Shown here piece after piece: positions 1 to 5,320 of a stretch of DNA of 5,320 nucleotides. The position numbers were made by a program, and so were the translations under genes. This DNA is from DASTRU01 sp035761045 (lineage in GTDB: Bacteria; Pseudomonadota; Gammaproteobacteria; Burkholderiales; Burkholderiaceae_E), in assembly GCA_035761045.1 (NCBI GenBank), contig DASTRU010000081.1, positions 1 through 5,320 of the forward strand, written 5' to 3'. The notes beneath the pieces are model-generated. The model worked only from the letters and a program-made list of their open reading frames with translations, had not been told where the DNA came from and searched no databases. Within the stretch, counting starts at the first letter, position 1. Each line of letters opens with the position of its first letter.

Positions 1-581
1 AGGCCGGCATCATCGCTGTTGATCTCGACGAGGGCGACTATTTAATCGGCGCGGCGATCACGGACGGCGAACACGACGTCATGCTGTTCTCCAATGCGGG
101 CAAGGCGGTGCGCTTCGACGAAAACGATGTGCGCCCAATGGGCCGCACCGCGCGTGGCGTGCGCGGCATGCAGCTCGACGAAGGCCAGCGCGTGATCGCG
201 TTACTCGTCGCAGAAGACGAATCGCAAAGCGTTTTAACCGCCACGCAAAACGGATATGGCAAGCGCACGCCAATCGTTGAATACACGCGGCACGGGCGTG
301 GCACGAAGGGCATGATCGCGATTCAAACCAGCGAACGTAACGGACAAGTCGTGGCGGCCACGCTGGTTCGTCCCGACGATGAAATCATGTTGATCACGAC
401 GGGCGGCGTTCTCATTCGCACGCGCGTGGGCGAAATTCGCGAGATGGGCCGTGCCACGCAAGGCGTGACCTTGATCGACGTGGACGATGGCGCGCGGCTT
501 TCCGGCTTGCAACGTATCGTCGAGCGCGACGCGGAAGACGACCCCGCCGCACCCGCCGCGGCCGAGGACGCGCAGCCGTGA
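1..581 (+). CDS. gyrA: DNA gyrase subunit A, C-terminal part (5' end outside window)
   Basis: This is the C-terminal DNA-wrapping domain of gyrase subunit A, which with GyrB introduces negative supercoils in an ATP-dependent reaction. The frame is open from base 3, giving 192 residues before the TGA at 579-581; the ATG at 81 is internal, because the coding text upstream of it (GIIAVDLDEGDYLIGAAI) is typical GyrA. Pinwheel-blade repeats are visible: MGRTARGVRGM at about bases 138-170, GYGKRTPIVEY then HGRGTKGM near 255-314, and EMGRATQGV near 441-467. They recur at roughly 45-60 residue spacing, as expected for beta-pinwheel blades. The protein ends in a short acidic, Ala/Pro-rich tail (ERDAEDDPAAPAAAEDAQP), which family knowledge links to modulation of wrapping. 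The breakage-reunion domain, catalytic tyrosine and canonical GyrA box of blade 1 lie outside the window and cannot be judged. ParC is less likely because the blades are complete and regularly spaced. Confidence 0.96.
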   Translation, partial: AGIIAVDLDEGDYLIGAAITDGEHDVMLFSNAGKAVRFDENDVRPMGRTARGVRGMQLDEGQRVIALLVAEDESQSVLTATQNGYGKRTPIVEYTRHGRGTKGMIAIQTSERNGQVVAATLVRPDDEIMLITTGGVLIRTRVGEIREMGRATQGVTLIDVDDGARLSGLQRIVERDAEDDPAAPAAAEDAQP

Positions 582-627
582 TCACTTCGTCGTCGAACCC
601 CGCATTTCGCTACTCAACGATCGCGCG

Positions 628-1074
628 ATGAACGATTTCCAGTCCTTCGGGCGACCCGAATACGCGGGGTTTTGGCGGCGATTCTTCGCGTCGCTGATCG
701 ATATTTTTTGGCAACTGCCGATCCTGATATTCGTGGGTTGGTTGATGTACGGCGCCCAGGTGTTCCATGCGGAGGCGATGGAGGCGCGCCCGATCGATGT
801 CGTCTTGCAGTACTTGATCCCCGCCGTGCTCGTCATCGCGTTTTGGATGTGGCGTGGCGCCACGCCGGGCAAGATGCTGCTTGGCATGCGCATCGTGGAC
901 GCCAATACGTTCCAACCCGTCAGCAAAGGGCGGCTCGCGCTGCGCTACCTCGGGTATTACATTTCCGCCGTTGTGTTCATGCTTGGCTACCTCTGGGCCG
1001 CGTTCGATAAACGCAAGCAAGCGTGGCACGACAAAATCGCAGGCACCGTGGTGATTCGCGACCACGATTACTAA
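628..1074 (+). CDS. RDD family small integral membrane protein
   Basis: A 148-residue inner-membrane protein of the RDD family, whose biochemical role is generally unknown; some members have been linked to ion transport or stress tolerance. The family signature is complete. R18, A21 and D25 (RRFFASLIDIF) open the first membrane segment. ATPGKMLLGMRIVD (residues 78-91) is the central G/K motif. DKRKQAWHDKIAGTVV (127-142) is the conserved C-terminal block. Hydrophobic segments lie at about 19-41, 60-76 and 108-126; there is no signal peptide. ATG 628 was chosen because it precedes the domain by a normal distance. An open extension back to 487 would overlap gyrA and adds low-complexity residues that look like out-of-frame gyrA. 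No Shine-Dalgarno sequence precedes 628. It sits 46 bases after gyrA and 9 before serC, so it is probably in the same transcript. Family assignment is firm; function is not inferable. Confidence 0.87.
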   Translation: MNDFQSFGRPEYAGFWRRFFASLIDIFWQLPILIFVGWLMYGAQVFHAEAMEARPIDVVLQYLIPAVLVIAFWMWRGATPGKMLLGMRIVDANTFQPVSKGRLALRYLGYYISAVVFMLGYLWAAFDKRKQAWHDKIAGTVVIRDHDY

Positions 1075-1083
1075 CAACAACGA

Positions 1084-2184
1084 ATGACACGCGCATACAA
1101 CTTCTCGGCCGGTCCGGCCGCGCTGCCGCTCGAAGTTCTCGAGCGCGCGCGCGATGAAATGCTTGAGTGGTCTGGCACCGGATGCTCGGTGATGGAGGTG
1201 TCCCATCGCGGCAAGGAATTCGAAGCGTGCCGCGACGCGGCCGAACGCGACTTGCGCGAACTGCTCGGTGTTCCATCGAACTACGCGGTCTTGTTCTTGC
1301 AAGGCGGCGCGTCGATGCAGTGGTCGCAAATCCTTTTTAATTTGTGCCGCGACAATCCGCATGGCGACTTCATCCTGACGGGCGAGTGGACGCAGCGCGC
1401 GGTCGCCGAAGCGCGTCGTTTGCTACCTACATGGGGCGGCAGCGTGCATATCGTCGCGTCGAGCGAGGATCGCAACTTCAGCTACATCCCGCCCGAAGCT
1501 ACGTGGAACCGTCGGCCGCAAGCAGGCTTCTTGCACATCTGCACGAACGAGACGATTCAAGGGCTCGAATATTCCTTCGTTCCCGCGCAGCTCGGCGATC
1601 AAACATTGATCGCTGACATGAGCTCGCACATCTTGAGTCGGCCGGTGGACGTTAGTCGCTTTGGGTTGATCTACGCGGGCGCGCAGAAAAACATTGGTCC
1701 GGCGGGCGTCACGCTTGTCATCGTGCGTGATGATTTGATCGGTCGCGCGCGCGCCGATTGCCCGCGCATGTTCGATTACGCGTTGATGGCGGCGAATAAG
1801 TCGTTACTCAATACACCGCCCACGTTCGGAATTTATCTCGCGGGCTTGGTGTTTGATTGGATTAAACGCCAAGGCTGTTTGGTTGAGATTGAGCGCCACA
1901 ACATCGCCAAGGCCGCGTTGTTGTATGAGCGATTGGATGCGGGTGGATTGTTTTATTCGCCGGTTGAAAAGCGAGATCGTTCACGTATGAACGTTCCGTT
2001 TCGCATGCGCGATGAATCACTCGACCAACGCTTCCTCGCCGAGGCGCAAGCCGCTGGTCTCGTAGGTTTAAAAGGGCATAAGGCCGTCGGCGGTTTACGC
2101 GCGAGCATCTACAACGCCATGCCCTTGCAAGGTGTTCAGGCGTTGGTGGATTTCATGAACGATTTCGAACGTCGCAACGGGTAA
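1084..2184 (+). CDS. serC: Phosphoserine aminotransferase
   Basis: Cytosolic PLP enzyme (EC 2.6.1.52) that transaminates 3-phosphohydroxypyruvate with glutamate to give O-phosphoserine. In many bacteria it also acts on 3-hydroxy-4-phosphohydroxybutyrate in the PLP pathway. The 366 residues match the usual length of about 360. The N-terminal YNFSAGPAALP is diagnostic. H41-R42 (SHRGKEF) are the phosphate-binding pair. GGASMQW (74-80) forms the cofactor cup. W102 and T154 (CTNETIQG) contact PLP. D178 (IADMSS) pairs with the pyridine nitrogen. K202 in AGAQKNIGPAG is the Schiff-base lysine. R339 in GGLRASIYNAM binds the substrate carboxylate. All key residues are present. The start at 1084 lies right before the conserved N-terminus, follows the RDD stop by 9 bases and has an A-rich leader (CTAACAACAACGA) but no Shine-Dalgarno. 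The stop is 4 bases before pheA. Codons for roughly residues 240-320 are clearly more AT-rich than the rest. Confidence 0.98.
   Translation: MTRAYNFSAGPAALPLEVLERARDEMLEWSGTGCSVMEVSHRGKEFEACRDAAERDLRELLGVPSNYAVLFLQGGASMQWSQILFNLCRDNPHGDFILTGEWTQRAVAEARRLLPTWGGSVHIVASSEDRNFSYIPPEATWNRRPQAGFLHICTNETIQGLEYSFVPAQLGDQTLIADMSSHILSRPVDVSRFGLIYAGAQKNIGPAGVTLVIVRDDLIGRARADCPRMFDYALMAANKSLLNTPPTFGIYLAGLVFDWIKRQGCLVEIERHNIAKAALLYERLDAGGLFYSPVEKRDRSRMNVPFRMRDESLDQRFLAEAQAAGLVGLKGHKAVGGLRASIYNAMPLQGVQALVDFMNDFERRNG
1106..1120. repeat. 15-base GC-rich palindrome in the serC 5' coding region
   Basis: CGGCCGGTCCGGCCG is a perfect inverted repeat of 7-base arms around a central T. In RNA it could fold as a 6-bp all-GC stem with a GTC loop, about 22-36 bases downstream of the serC start. 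It encodes the conserved Ser-Ala-Gly-Pro-Ala stretch, so much of it may follow from protein constraint plus GC-rich codon choice. Function is unknown. Confidence 0.4.
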
Positions 2185-2188
2185 GCCT

Positions 2189-3256
2189 GTGGAAGAGGAA
2201 CTCAAGCCGTTGCGCGAGGGCATCGACGCCCTCGACGAGCAAATCATTGCGTTGTTGTCCGAGCGCGCGAAGCTCGCGCAAGCCGTGGGCGAAATCAAAA
2301 AGCGGCATCGCGCGCCCGCGTTTCGGCCGGAGCGCGAGGCCGAGGTGTTACGCAACATCATGGCTAAAAATCCCGGCCCCTTGCCTGGCGAGGGATTGCG
2401 CTTGATTTATCGCGAGGTCATGAGCGCATGCCGTGCGCTGGAAAGCGTGACGCGGGTCGCTTTTCTCGGGCCCAGCGGCACGTTTTCGGAAGCGGCGGTG
2501 CATGCGCAATTCGGTCGCAGCGTGGATGCGATCGCGTGCAGCAGCATCGACGAAGTGTTTCGCGCGACCGAGGCTGGAACGTCTGACTACGGCGTCGTGC
2601 CGGTGGAAAACAGCACCGAAGGCGTCGTGAACCGTACGCTTGATCTACTGCTGCAAACGCCGTTGCGTATTAGTGGCGAGGTGTCGATCGCCGTGCACCA
2701 CAATCTCATGACGTTGTCGGGCGCGATGAGCGGCGTGACGCGCGTATGCGCTCATGCGCAAGCGCTGGCGCAATGCGCGAGCTGGTTGGCCACGCATTAC
2801 GCCAACGTCGAATGCGTGCCGGTGGCCAGCAATGGCGAGGCGGCGCGACTCGCGCGCGACGAGCCGCATACGGCGGCGATCGCCAGCGAATCGGCGGCCG
2901 CGAATTTTGGTCTGCACATCGTGGCGCGCCATATTCAAGACGATCCGCACAACACCACGCGTTTCGCGGTGTTGGGGCGAGTTGAAACCGCGCCGTCCGG
3001 ACGCGACCAAACATCGATCGTCGTGGCCGTTCCGCATGTGGCCGGCTCGGTCTACAAAATGCTGGAGCCGCTCGCGCGTCACGGCGTATCGATGACGATG
3101 TTCGAATCGCGTCCCTCGCGAAATGGCGTGTGGACGTATTACTTCTACATCGACGTCGAGGGACACGAGAGCGAACCCAAGGTCGCGAACGCGCTCGACG
3201 AGCTGCGCGCGATGTGCGGTTTCTTCAAAATCCTTGGCTCTTACCCGCTGACCTAA
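2189..3256 (+). CDS. pheA: Bifunctional chorismate mutase/prephenate dehydratase (P-protein)
   Basis: Cytosolic enzyme converting chorismate to prephenate (EC 5.4.99.5) and then to phenylpyruvate (EC 4.2.1.51), the committed steps to phenylalanine. The 355 residues hold three domains. AroQ chorismate mutase (about 1-85) has R9, R26, K37, R49 and E50 at positions matching active-site residues of the E. coli enzyme. Prephenate dehydratase (about 88-265) has AFLGPSGTFSE, GVVPVENSTEGVVNRT (135-150) and the catalytic T257-R258-F259. The C-terminal ACT domain (about 275-350) has E306-S307-R308-P309, the phenylalanine-binding ESRP motif, so feedback inhibition by Phe is expected. The GALV-like element reads AGSV (285-288). 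The start is GTG 2189, 4 bases after the serC stop. No ATG precedes R9 in frame, and starting later would delete the mutase arginine. Only a weak GGGTAAG stands upstream, so translation is probably coupled to serC. Confidence 0.98.
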   Translation: MEEELKPLREGIDALDEQIIALLSERAKLAQAVGEIKKRHRAPAFRPEREAEVLRNIMAKNPGPLPGEGLRLIYREVMSACRALESVTRVAFLGPSGTFSEAAVHAQFGRSVDAIACSSIDEVFRATEAGTSDYGVVPVENSTEGVVNRTLDLLLQTPLRISGEVSIAVHHNLMTLSGAMSGVTRVCAHAQALAQCASWLATHYANVECVPVASNGEAARLARDEPHTAAIASESAAANFGLHIVARHIQDDPHNTTRFAVLGRVETAPSGRDQTSIVVAVPHVAGSVYKMLEPLARHGVSMTMFESRPSRNGVWTYYFYIDVEGHESEPKVANALDELRAMCGFFKILGSYPLT

Positions 3257-3258
3257 CC

Positions 3259-3272
3259 GGATGAATGCATGA
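3259..3272 (+). promoter_or_regulatory. hisC translation start region with overlapping ATGs
   Basis: GGA at 3259-3261 is the only Shine-Dalgarno-like match, 7 bases before ATG 3269. Three ATGs (3261, 3265, 3269) fall in three different frames. ATG 3261 reads Met-Asn-Ala-stop, and its TGA (3270-3272) overlaps the hisC ATG in an ATGA arrangement. ATG 3269 is preferred for hisC because it is in frame; the next in-frame Met, codon 5 at 3281, is a possible alternative. Any regulatory role is inference. Confidence 0.4.
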
Positions 3273-4393
3273 ACGCCTTGATGAAACCGACGTTGGATCC
3301 ACTGCCCGTGCCGTCGTATATCCGCGCGATCGCGCCTTACATCGGCGGCAAACCCATCTCCGAAGTGGCGCGCGAATTTGGTTTGGACGAGGCGCGCATC
3401 GTCAAGCTCGCGAGCAATGAAAATCCTTTGGGCGTGCCCGAGTCCGCGCGTGCCGCGATGGCCGCCGCCGCGGCTGACTTAAGCCGCTATCCCGACGGTA
3501 ACGGCCACGAACTCAAGCAAGCGCTGTCGAAGCGTCTGGGCGTGCCGATGGATTGGATCACGCTGGGCAATGGCAGCAACGACATTCTCGTTCTCGCGAG
3601 CATGGCCTTGTTGCAACCCGGCTCGTCGGCGGTGTATTCGCAATACAGCTTCGTGGTGTATGCGCTGGCGACGCAAGAAGTCGGCGCGCGGTCCATCGTC
3701 GTGCCCGCCACTTCCGGGCTGGGACACGACCTCGACGCCATGCTCGCCGCGATCGATGCCGACACCCACCTCGTTTTCATCGCCAACCCCAACAATCCGA
3801 CGGGCACCTTCATTCCGCCCGCGCAAATCGAGCGCTTCTTGGAGCGCGTGCCGTCGCGGGTCGTGGTCGTGCTCGATCAGGCGTACGACGAATACATGGC
3901 GCCCGAGTTGCGCGCCGATAGCGCCGCTTGGGTACGCCGGTTCCCCAACTTGATCGCTTCTCGCACGTTCAGCAAGGCTTATGGATTGGCGGGATTGCGC
4001 GTGGGTTACGCCATCGCGCAACCGGCGTTGACCGACGTGCTGAACCGTATTCGTCAGCCGTTCAACGTGAACTCGCTCGCGCAAGCCGCCGCCGTCGCGG
4101 TGCTGGACGACCAAGCGTTCATCGCGCGCAGCGCCGCGCTGAATCGCGCGGGCTACGAGACATTGACGAAGGCGTTCGAAGCCCTCGGCCTCGAATACAT
4201 TCCATCGCAAGGCAACTTCGTGCTCGTGAAGGTCGGCGATGCCGAAGCGATCAACCTGGCGTTGCTCAAACGCGGCGTCATCGTGCGGCCAGTCGCCAAT
4301 TACGGCTTGCCGCAATGGTTGCGCGTCACCGTTGGGTTGCCCGAGGAAAACGACGCCTTCCTCGTCGCCTTGCGCGACGTGCTGGGCCGGTAG
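3269..4393 (+). CDS. hisC: Histidinol-phosphate/aromatic aminotransferase (HisC2 type)
   Basis: Cytosolic fold-type I PLP aminotransferase. Family members transaminate histidinol phosphate (EC 2.6.1.9), and many also accept phenylpyruvate or 4-hydroxyphenylpyruvate. In 374 residues the landmarks are: LASNENPLG (47-55), a hallmark of HisC; Y74 in RYPDG; LGNGSNDIL (99-107); ANPNNPTGT (172-180), which positions the cofactor; D203 and Y206 in LDQAYDEY; the Schiff-base lysine K236 in RTFSKAYGLAGLRVGY with R244; and R352 in LRVTVG, the likely substrate-carboxylate arginine. All expected catalytic residues are present. It sits 12 bases after pheA and 6 before tyrA. This is the place of the hisHb gene in the Pseudomonas supraoperon, where it is regarded as a broad-specificity aromatic aminotransferase. 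So the in vivo substrate may be an aromatic keto acid, with a second hisC in a his operon elsewhere; that is inference from context. Confidence 0.96.
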   Translation: MNALMKPTLDPLPVPSYIRAIAPYIGGKPISEVAREFGLDEARIVKLASNENPLGVPESARAAMAAAAADLSRYPDGNGHELKQALSKRLGVPMDWITLGNGSNDILVLASMALLQPGSSAVYSQYSFVVYALATQEVGARSIVVPATSGLGHDLDAMLAAIDADTHLVFIANPNNPTGTFIPPAQIERFLERVPSRVVVVLDQAYDEYMAPELRADSAAWVRRFPNLIASRTFSKAYGLAGLRVGYAIAQPALTDVLNRIRQPFNVNSLAQAAAVAVLDDQAFIARSAALNRAGYETLTKAFEALGLEYIPSQGNFVLVKVGDAEAINLALLKRGVIVRPVANYGLPQWLRVTVGLPEENDAFLVALRDVLGR

Positions 4394-4399
4394 GGCGCG

Positions 4400-5257
4400 A
4401 TGTTCGACAAGGTCGCGATTTTTGGCGTGGGATTGATCGGCGGCAGCTTGGCGCTCGCTCTCGATCGCGCCGGCGCGGCAAAACGCATCGTCGGAATCGA
4501 ACGTTCGCCAGGCGCCGCGCAGCGCGCGTTGCAGCTTGGCGTGGTCGATGAAATCGCGCGCAACGAAGCCGACGCCGTGCGCGGCGCCGACATGGTCGTG
4601 CTTGCGACGCCGGTCGCGCAAACCGACCGCGTGCTCGCGGCCATCGCGCCGCATCTCACGCTACGCACGATCGTGACCGATACAGGCAGCACCAAGGGCA
4701 ATGTGATTGAGGTCGCGCGCGAACGCCTGGGCGGCAAGTGGCCGCAATTCGTTCCCGCGCATCCAATCGCGGGCAAGGAGCAAGCAGGCGTGGACGCCGC
4801 GGAAGTCGAGCTGTTCGACGGCCGGCGATGCGTGTTGGTGCCCGAGGTGGACACCGCCGGTCACGCGGTCGAGGCCGTGCGCGATATGTGGACGGCCTGC
4901 GGCGCCTTGGTGTCGCTCATGACGGCCGAGCAACACGACACGGTCTTCGCCGCGGTCTCGCATCTTCCGCACCTGTTGTCGTTCGCGTTGGTCGCGGCGA
5001 TCGCGCGCGAAGACGACGCGGCTATGAAGTTTGCCCACGCGGGCGGTGGCTTTCGCGATTTCACGCGCATCGCCGCGAGCTCGCCCGAAATGTGGCGCGA
5101 CATCTTCATCGCCAACAAAACCGCCGTGCTGAGCGAACTCACCGCCTACGAAGCCGAGTTGCGCGCGCTGCGCCAGATGATCGAATCGAACGACGCCAAG
5201 GCGATCGAGGCCGAATGCGAGTTGTCGCGCAACGTGCGTTCACAACTGATGTTCTGA
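4400..5257 (+). CDS. tyrA: Prephenate (cyclohexadienyl) dehydrogenase
   Basis: Cytosolic NAD(P)-dependent enzyme that oxidatively decarboxylates prephenate to 4-hydroxyphenylpyruvate (EC 1.3.1.12). Some relatives also use arogenate to give tyrosine. In 285 residues the N-terminal Rossmann fold has GVGLIGGS (9-16), and E34 (VGIERS) at the end of beta-2 favours NAD over NADP. TDTGSTKG (93-100), H121 in PAHPIAGKE and SHLPH (187-191) form the active site. GGGFRDFTRIA (215-225) supplies D220 and R223, with W232 in MWRD, matching substrate-contact positions of the Aquifex enzyme. The helical C-terminal dimerisation domain ends the protein; there is no chorismate mutase fusion and no ACT domain, as usual for this monofunctional class. 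ATG 4400 lies 6 bases after the hisC stop and directly precedes the FDKVAIFGVG strand. A partial Shine-Dalgarno, AGGG at 4392-4395, overlaps the hisC TAG. Substrate choice between prephenate and arogenate cannot be read from sequence. Confidence 0.97.
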   Translation: MFDKVAIFGVGLIGGSLALALDRAGAAKRIVGIERSPGAAQRALQLGVVDEIARNEADAVRGADMVVLATPVAQTDRVLAAIAPHLTLRTIVTDTGSTKGNVIEVARERLGGKWPQFVPAHPIAGKEQAGVDAAEVELFDGRRCVLVPEVDTAGHAVEAVRDMWTACGALVSLMTAEQHDTVFAAVSHLPHLLSFALVAAIAREDDAAMKFAHAGGGFRDFTRIAASSPEMWRDIFIANKTAVLSELTAYEAELRALRQMIESNDAKAIEAECELSRNVRSQLMF

Positions 5258-5270
5258 CTTTTTGCTTGCG

Positions 5271-5320
5271 ATGACTGCGCCCGACGCTGGTGTTCTCCAT
5301 TTGTCTCCTCGACGTTATGC
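5271..5320 (+). CDS. aroA: Probable 5-enolpyruvylshikimate-3-phosphate synthase, N-terminal fragment
   Basis: An open frame begins with ATG 13 bases after the tyrA stop and runs off the right edge after 16 codons (MTAPDAGVLHLSPRRY). The assignment rests mostly on synteny: in betaproteobacteria tyrA is normally followed by aroA, whose product joins shikimate-3-phosphate and phosphoenolpyruvate (EC 2.5.1.19), two steps before chorismate. The visible pattern of a short hydrophobic strand followed by P-x-x-x-A is compatible with the residues that precede the PGSKSISNR motif in AroA, but that motif lies beyond the window. No Shine-Dalgarno sequence is present; the leader is T-rich (CTTTTTGCTTGCG). 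Another gene or a later start remains possible. Confidence 0.58.
   Translation, partial: MTAPDAGVLHLSPRRY

Noticed and set aside
487..627. Longer N-terminus for the RDD protein, starting inside gyrA
   Set aside because: The extra 47 residues mirror gyrA codons in another frame and do not look like protein; ATG 628 gives the normal RDD length.
582..627. Promoter or leader for the operon in the gyrA-RDD gap
   Set aside because: No -35/-10 pair, hairpin or leader peptide could be recognised in these 46 bases.
1066..1092. RDD and serC are in the same frame, separated only by TAA and three codons, so stop read-through could fuse them
   Set aside because: TAA is usually the tightest stop, and a membrane protein fused to a cytosolic SerC with an intact conserved N-terminus makes little sense; 9-base in-frame gaps arise by chance one time in three.
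1143..1153. Alternating GC tract, also at 1744-1754, as possible Z-DNA or simple repeat
   Set aside because: Both encode Arg/Ala codons in normal SerC, and short CGCG tracts are frequent throughout this GC-rich window.
610..1362. 250-codon open frame on the minus strand opposite the RDD gene and serC
   Set aside because: Low-complexity Arg/His-rich text antisense to two clear genes; no start signal or family resemblance.
3479..4654. 391-codon open frame on the minus strand opposite hisC and the start of tyrA
   Set aside because: It is the mirror of two well-supported genes in GC-rich DNA. Its product is rich in His, Arg and Asp with no recognisable domain, and it crosses a gene boundary on the other strand.
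5228..5263. Possible terminator after tyrA: small stem CGCA/TGCG and a later run of five T
   Set aside because: The stem is only 4-5 bp, lies within the coding region and about 20 bases from the T-run, so it does not form an intrinsic terminator.

Overview
The window comes from a chromosome of a GC-rich proteobacterium, most likely a betaproteobacterium. Two things support this. The protein texts look betaproteobacterial: GyrA pinwheel repeats, a P-protein with the RPERE linker, and a long HisC of the HisC2 type. The gene order gyrA - (RDD) - serC - pheA - hisC - tyrA - aroA matches the aromatic/serine supraoperon known from beta- and gammaproteobacteria such as Burkholderia and Pseudomonas, which normally continues into cmk and rpsA. 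The genus cannot be read from this sequence.

Layout, all on the + strand: the C-terminal third of DNA gyrase subunit A (1-581, open at the left edge); a 46-base gap; a small RDD-family membrane protein (628-1074); phosphoserine aminotransferase serC (1084-2184); chorismate mutase/prephenate dehydratase pheA with a GTG start (2189-3256); a histidinol-phosphate/aromatic aminotransferase hisC (3269-4393); prephenate dehydrogenase tyrA (4400-5257); and the first 16 codons of what is probably aroA, EPSP synthase (5271 to the right edge). From 628 onward the gaps are only 4 to 13 bases. No convincing terminator or promoter was seen, so the genes are probably co-transcribed and translationally coupled. 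No RNA gene, mobile element, CRISPR array or long repeat was seen.

How the genes fit together: AroA supplies the precursor of chorismate. PheA takes chorismate through prephenate to phenylpyruvate. TyrA takes prephenate to 4-hydroxyphenylpyruvate. An aminotransferase, plausibly the HisC-like protein encoded between them, converts the keto acids to phenylalanine and tyrosine. SerC makes phosphoserine, the source of serine, which is also consumed in tryptophan synthesis. GyrA and the RDD protein have no evident metabolic link to the pathway.

This is mainly a conserved housekeeping region and I do not see a new biological system in it. The points worth a second look are modest: the RDD membrane gene lying between gyrA and serC, the nearly complete lack of Shine-Dalgarno sequences, a three-codon mini-ORF overlapping the hisC start, and a GC-poor stretch in the second half of serC.
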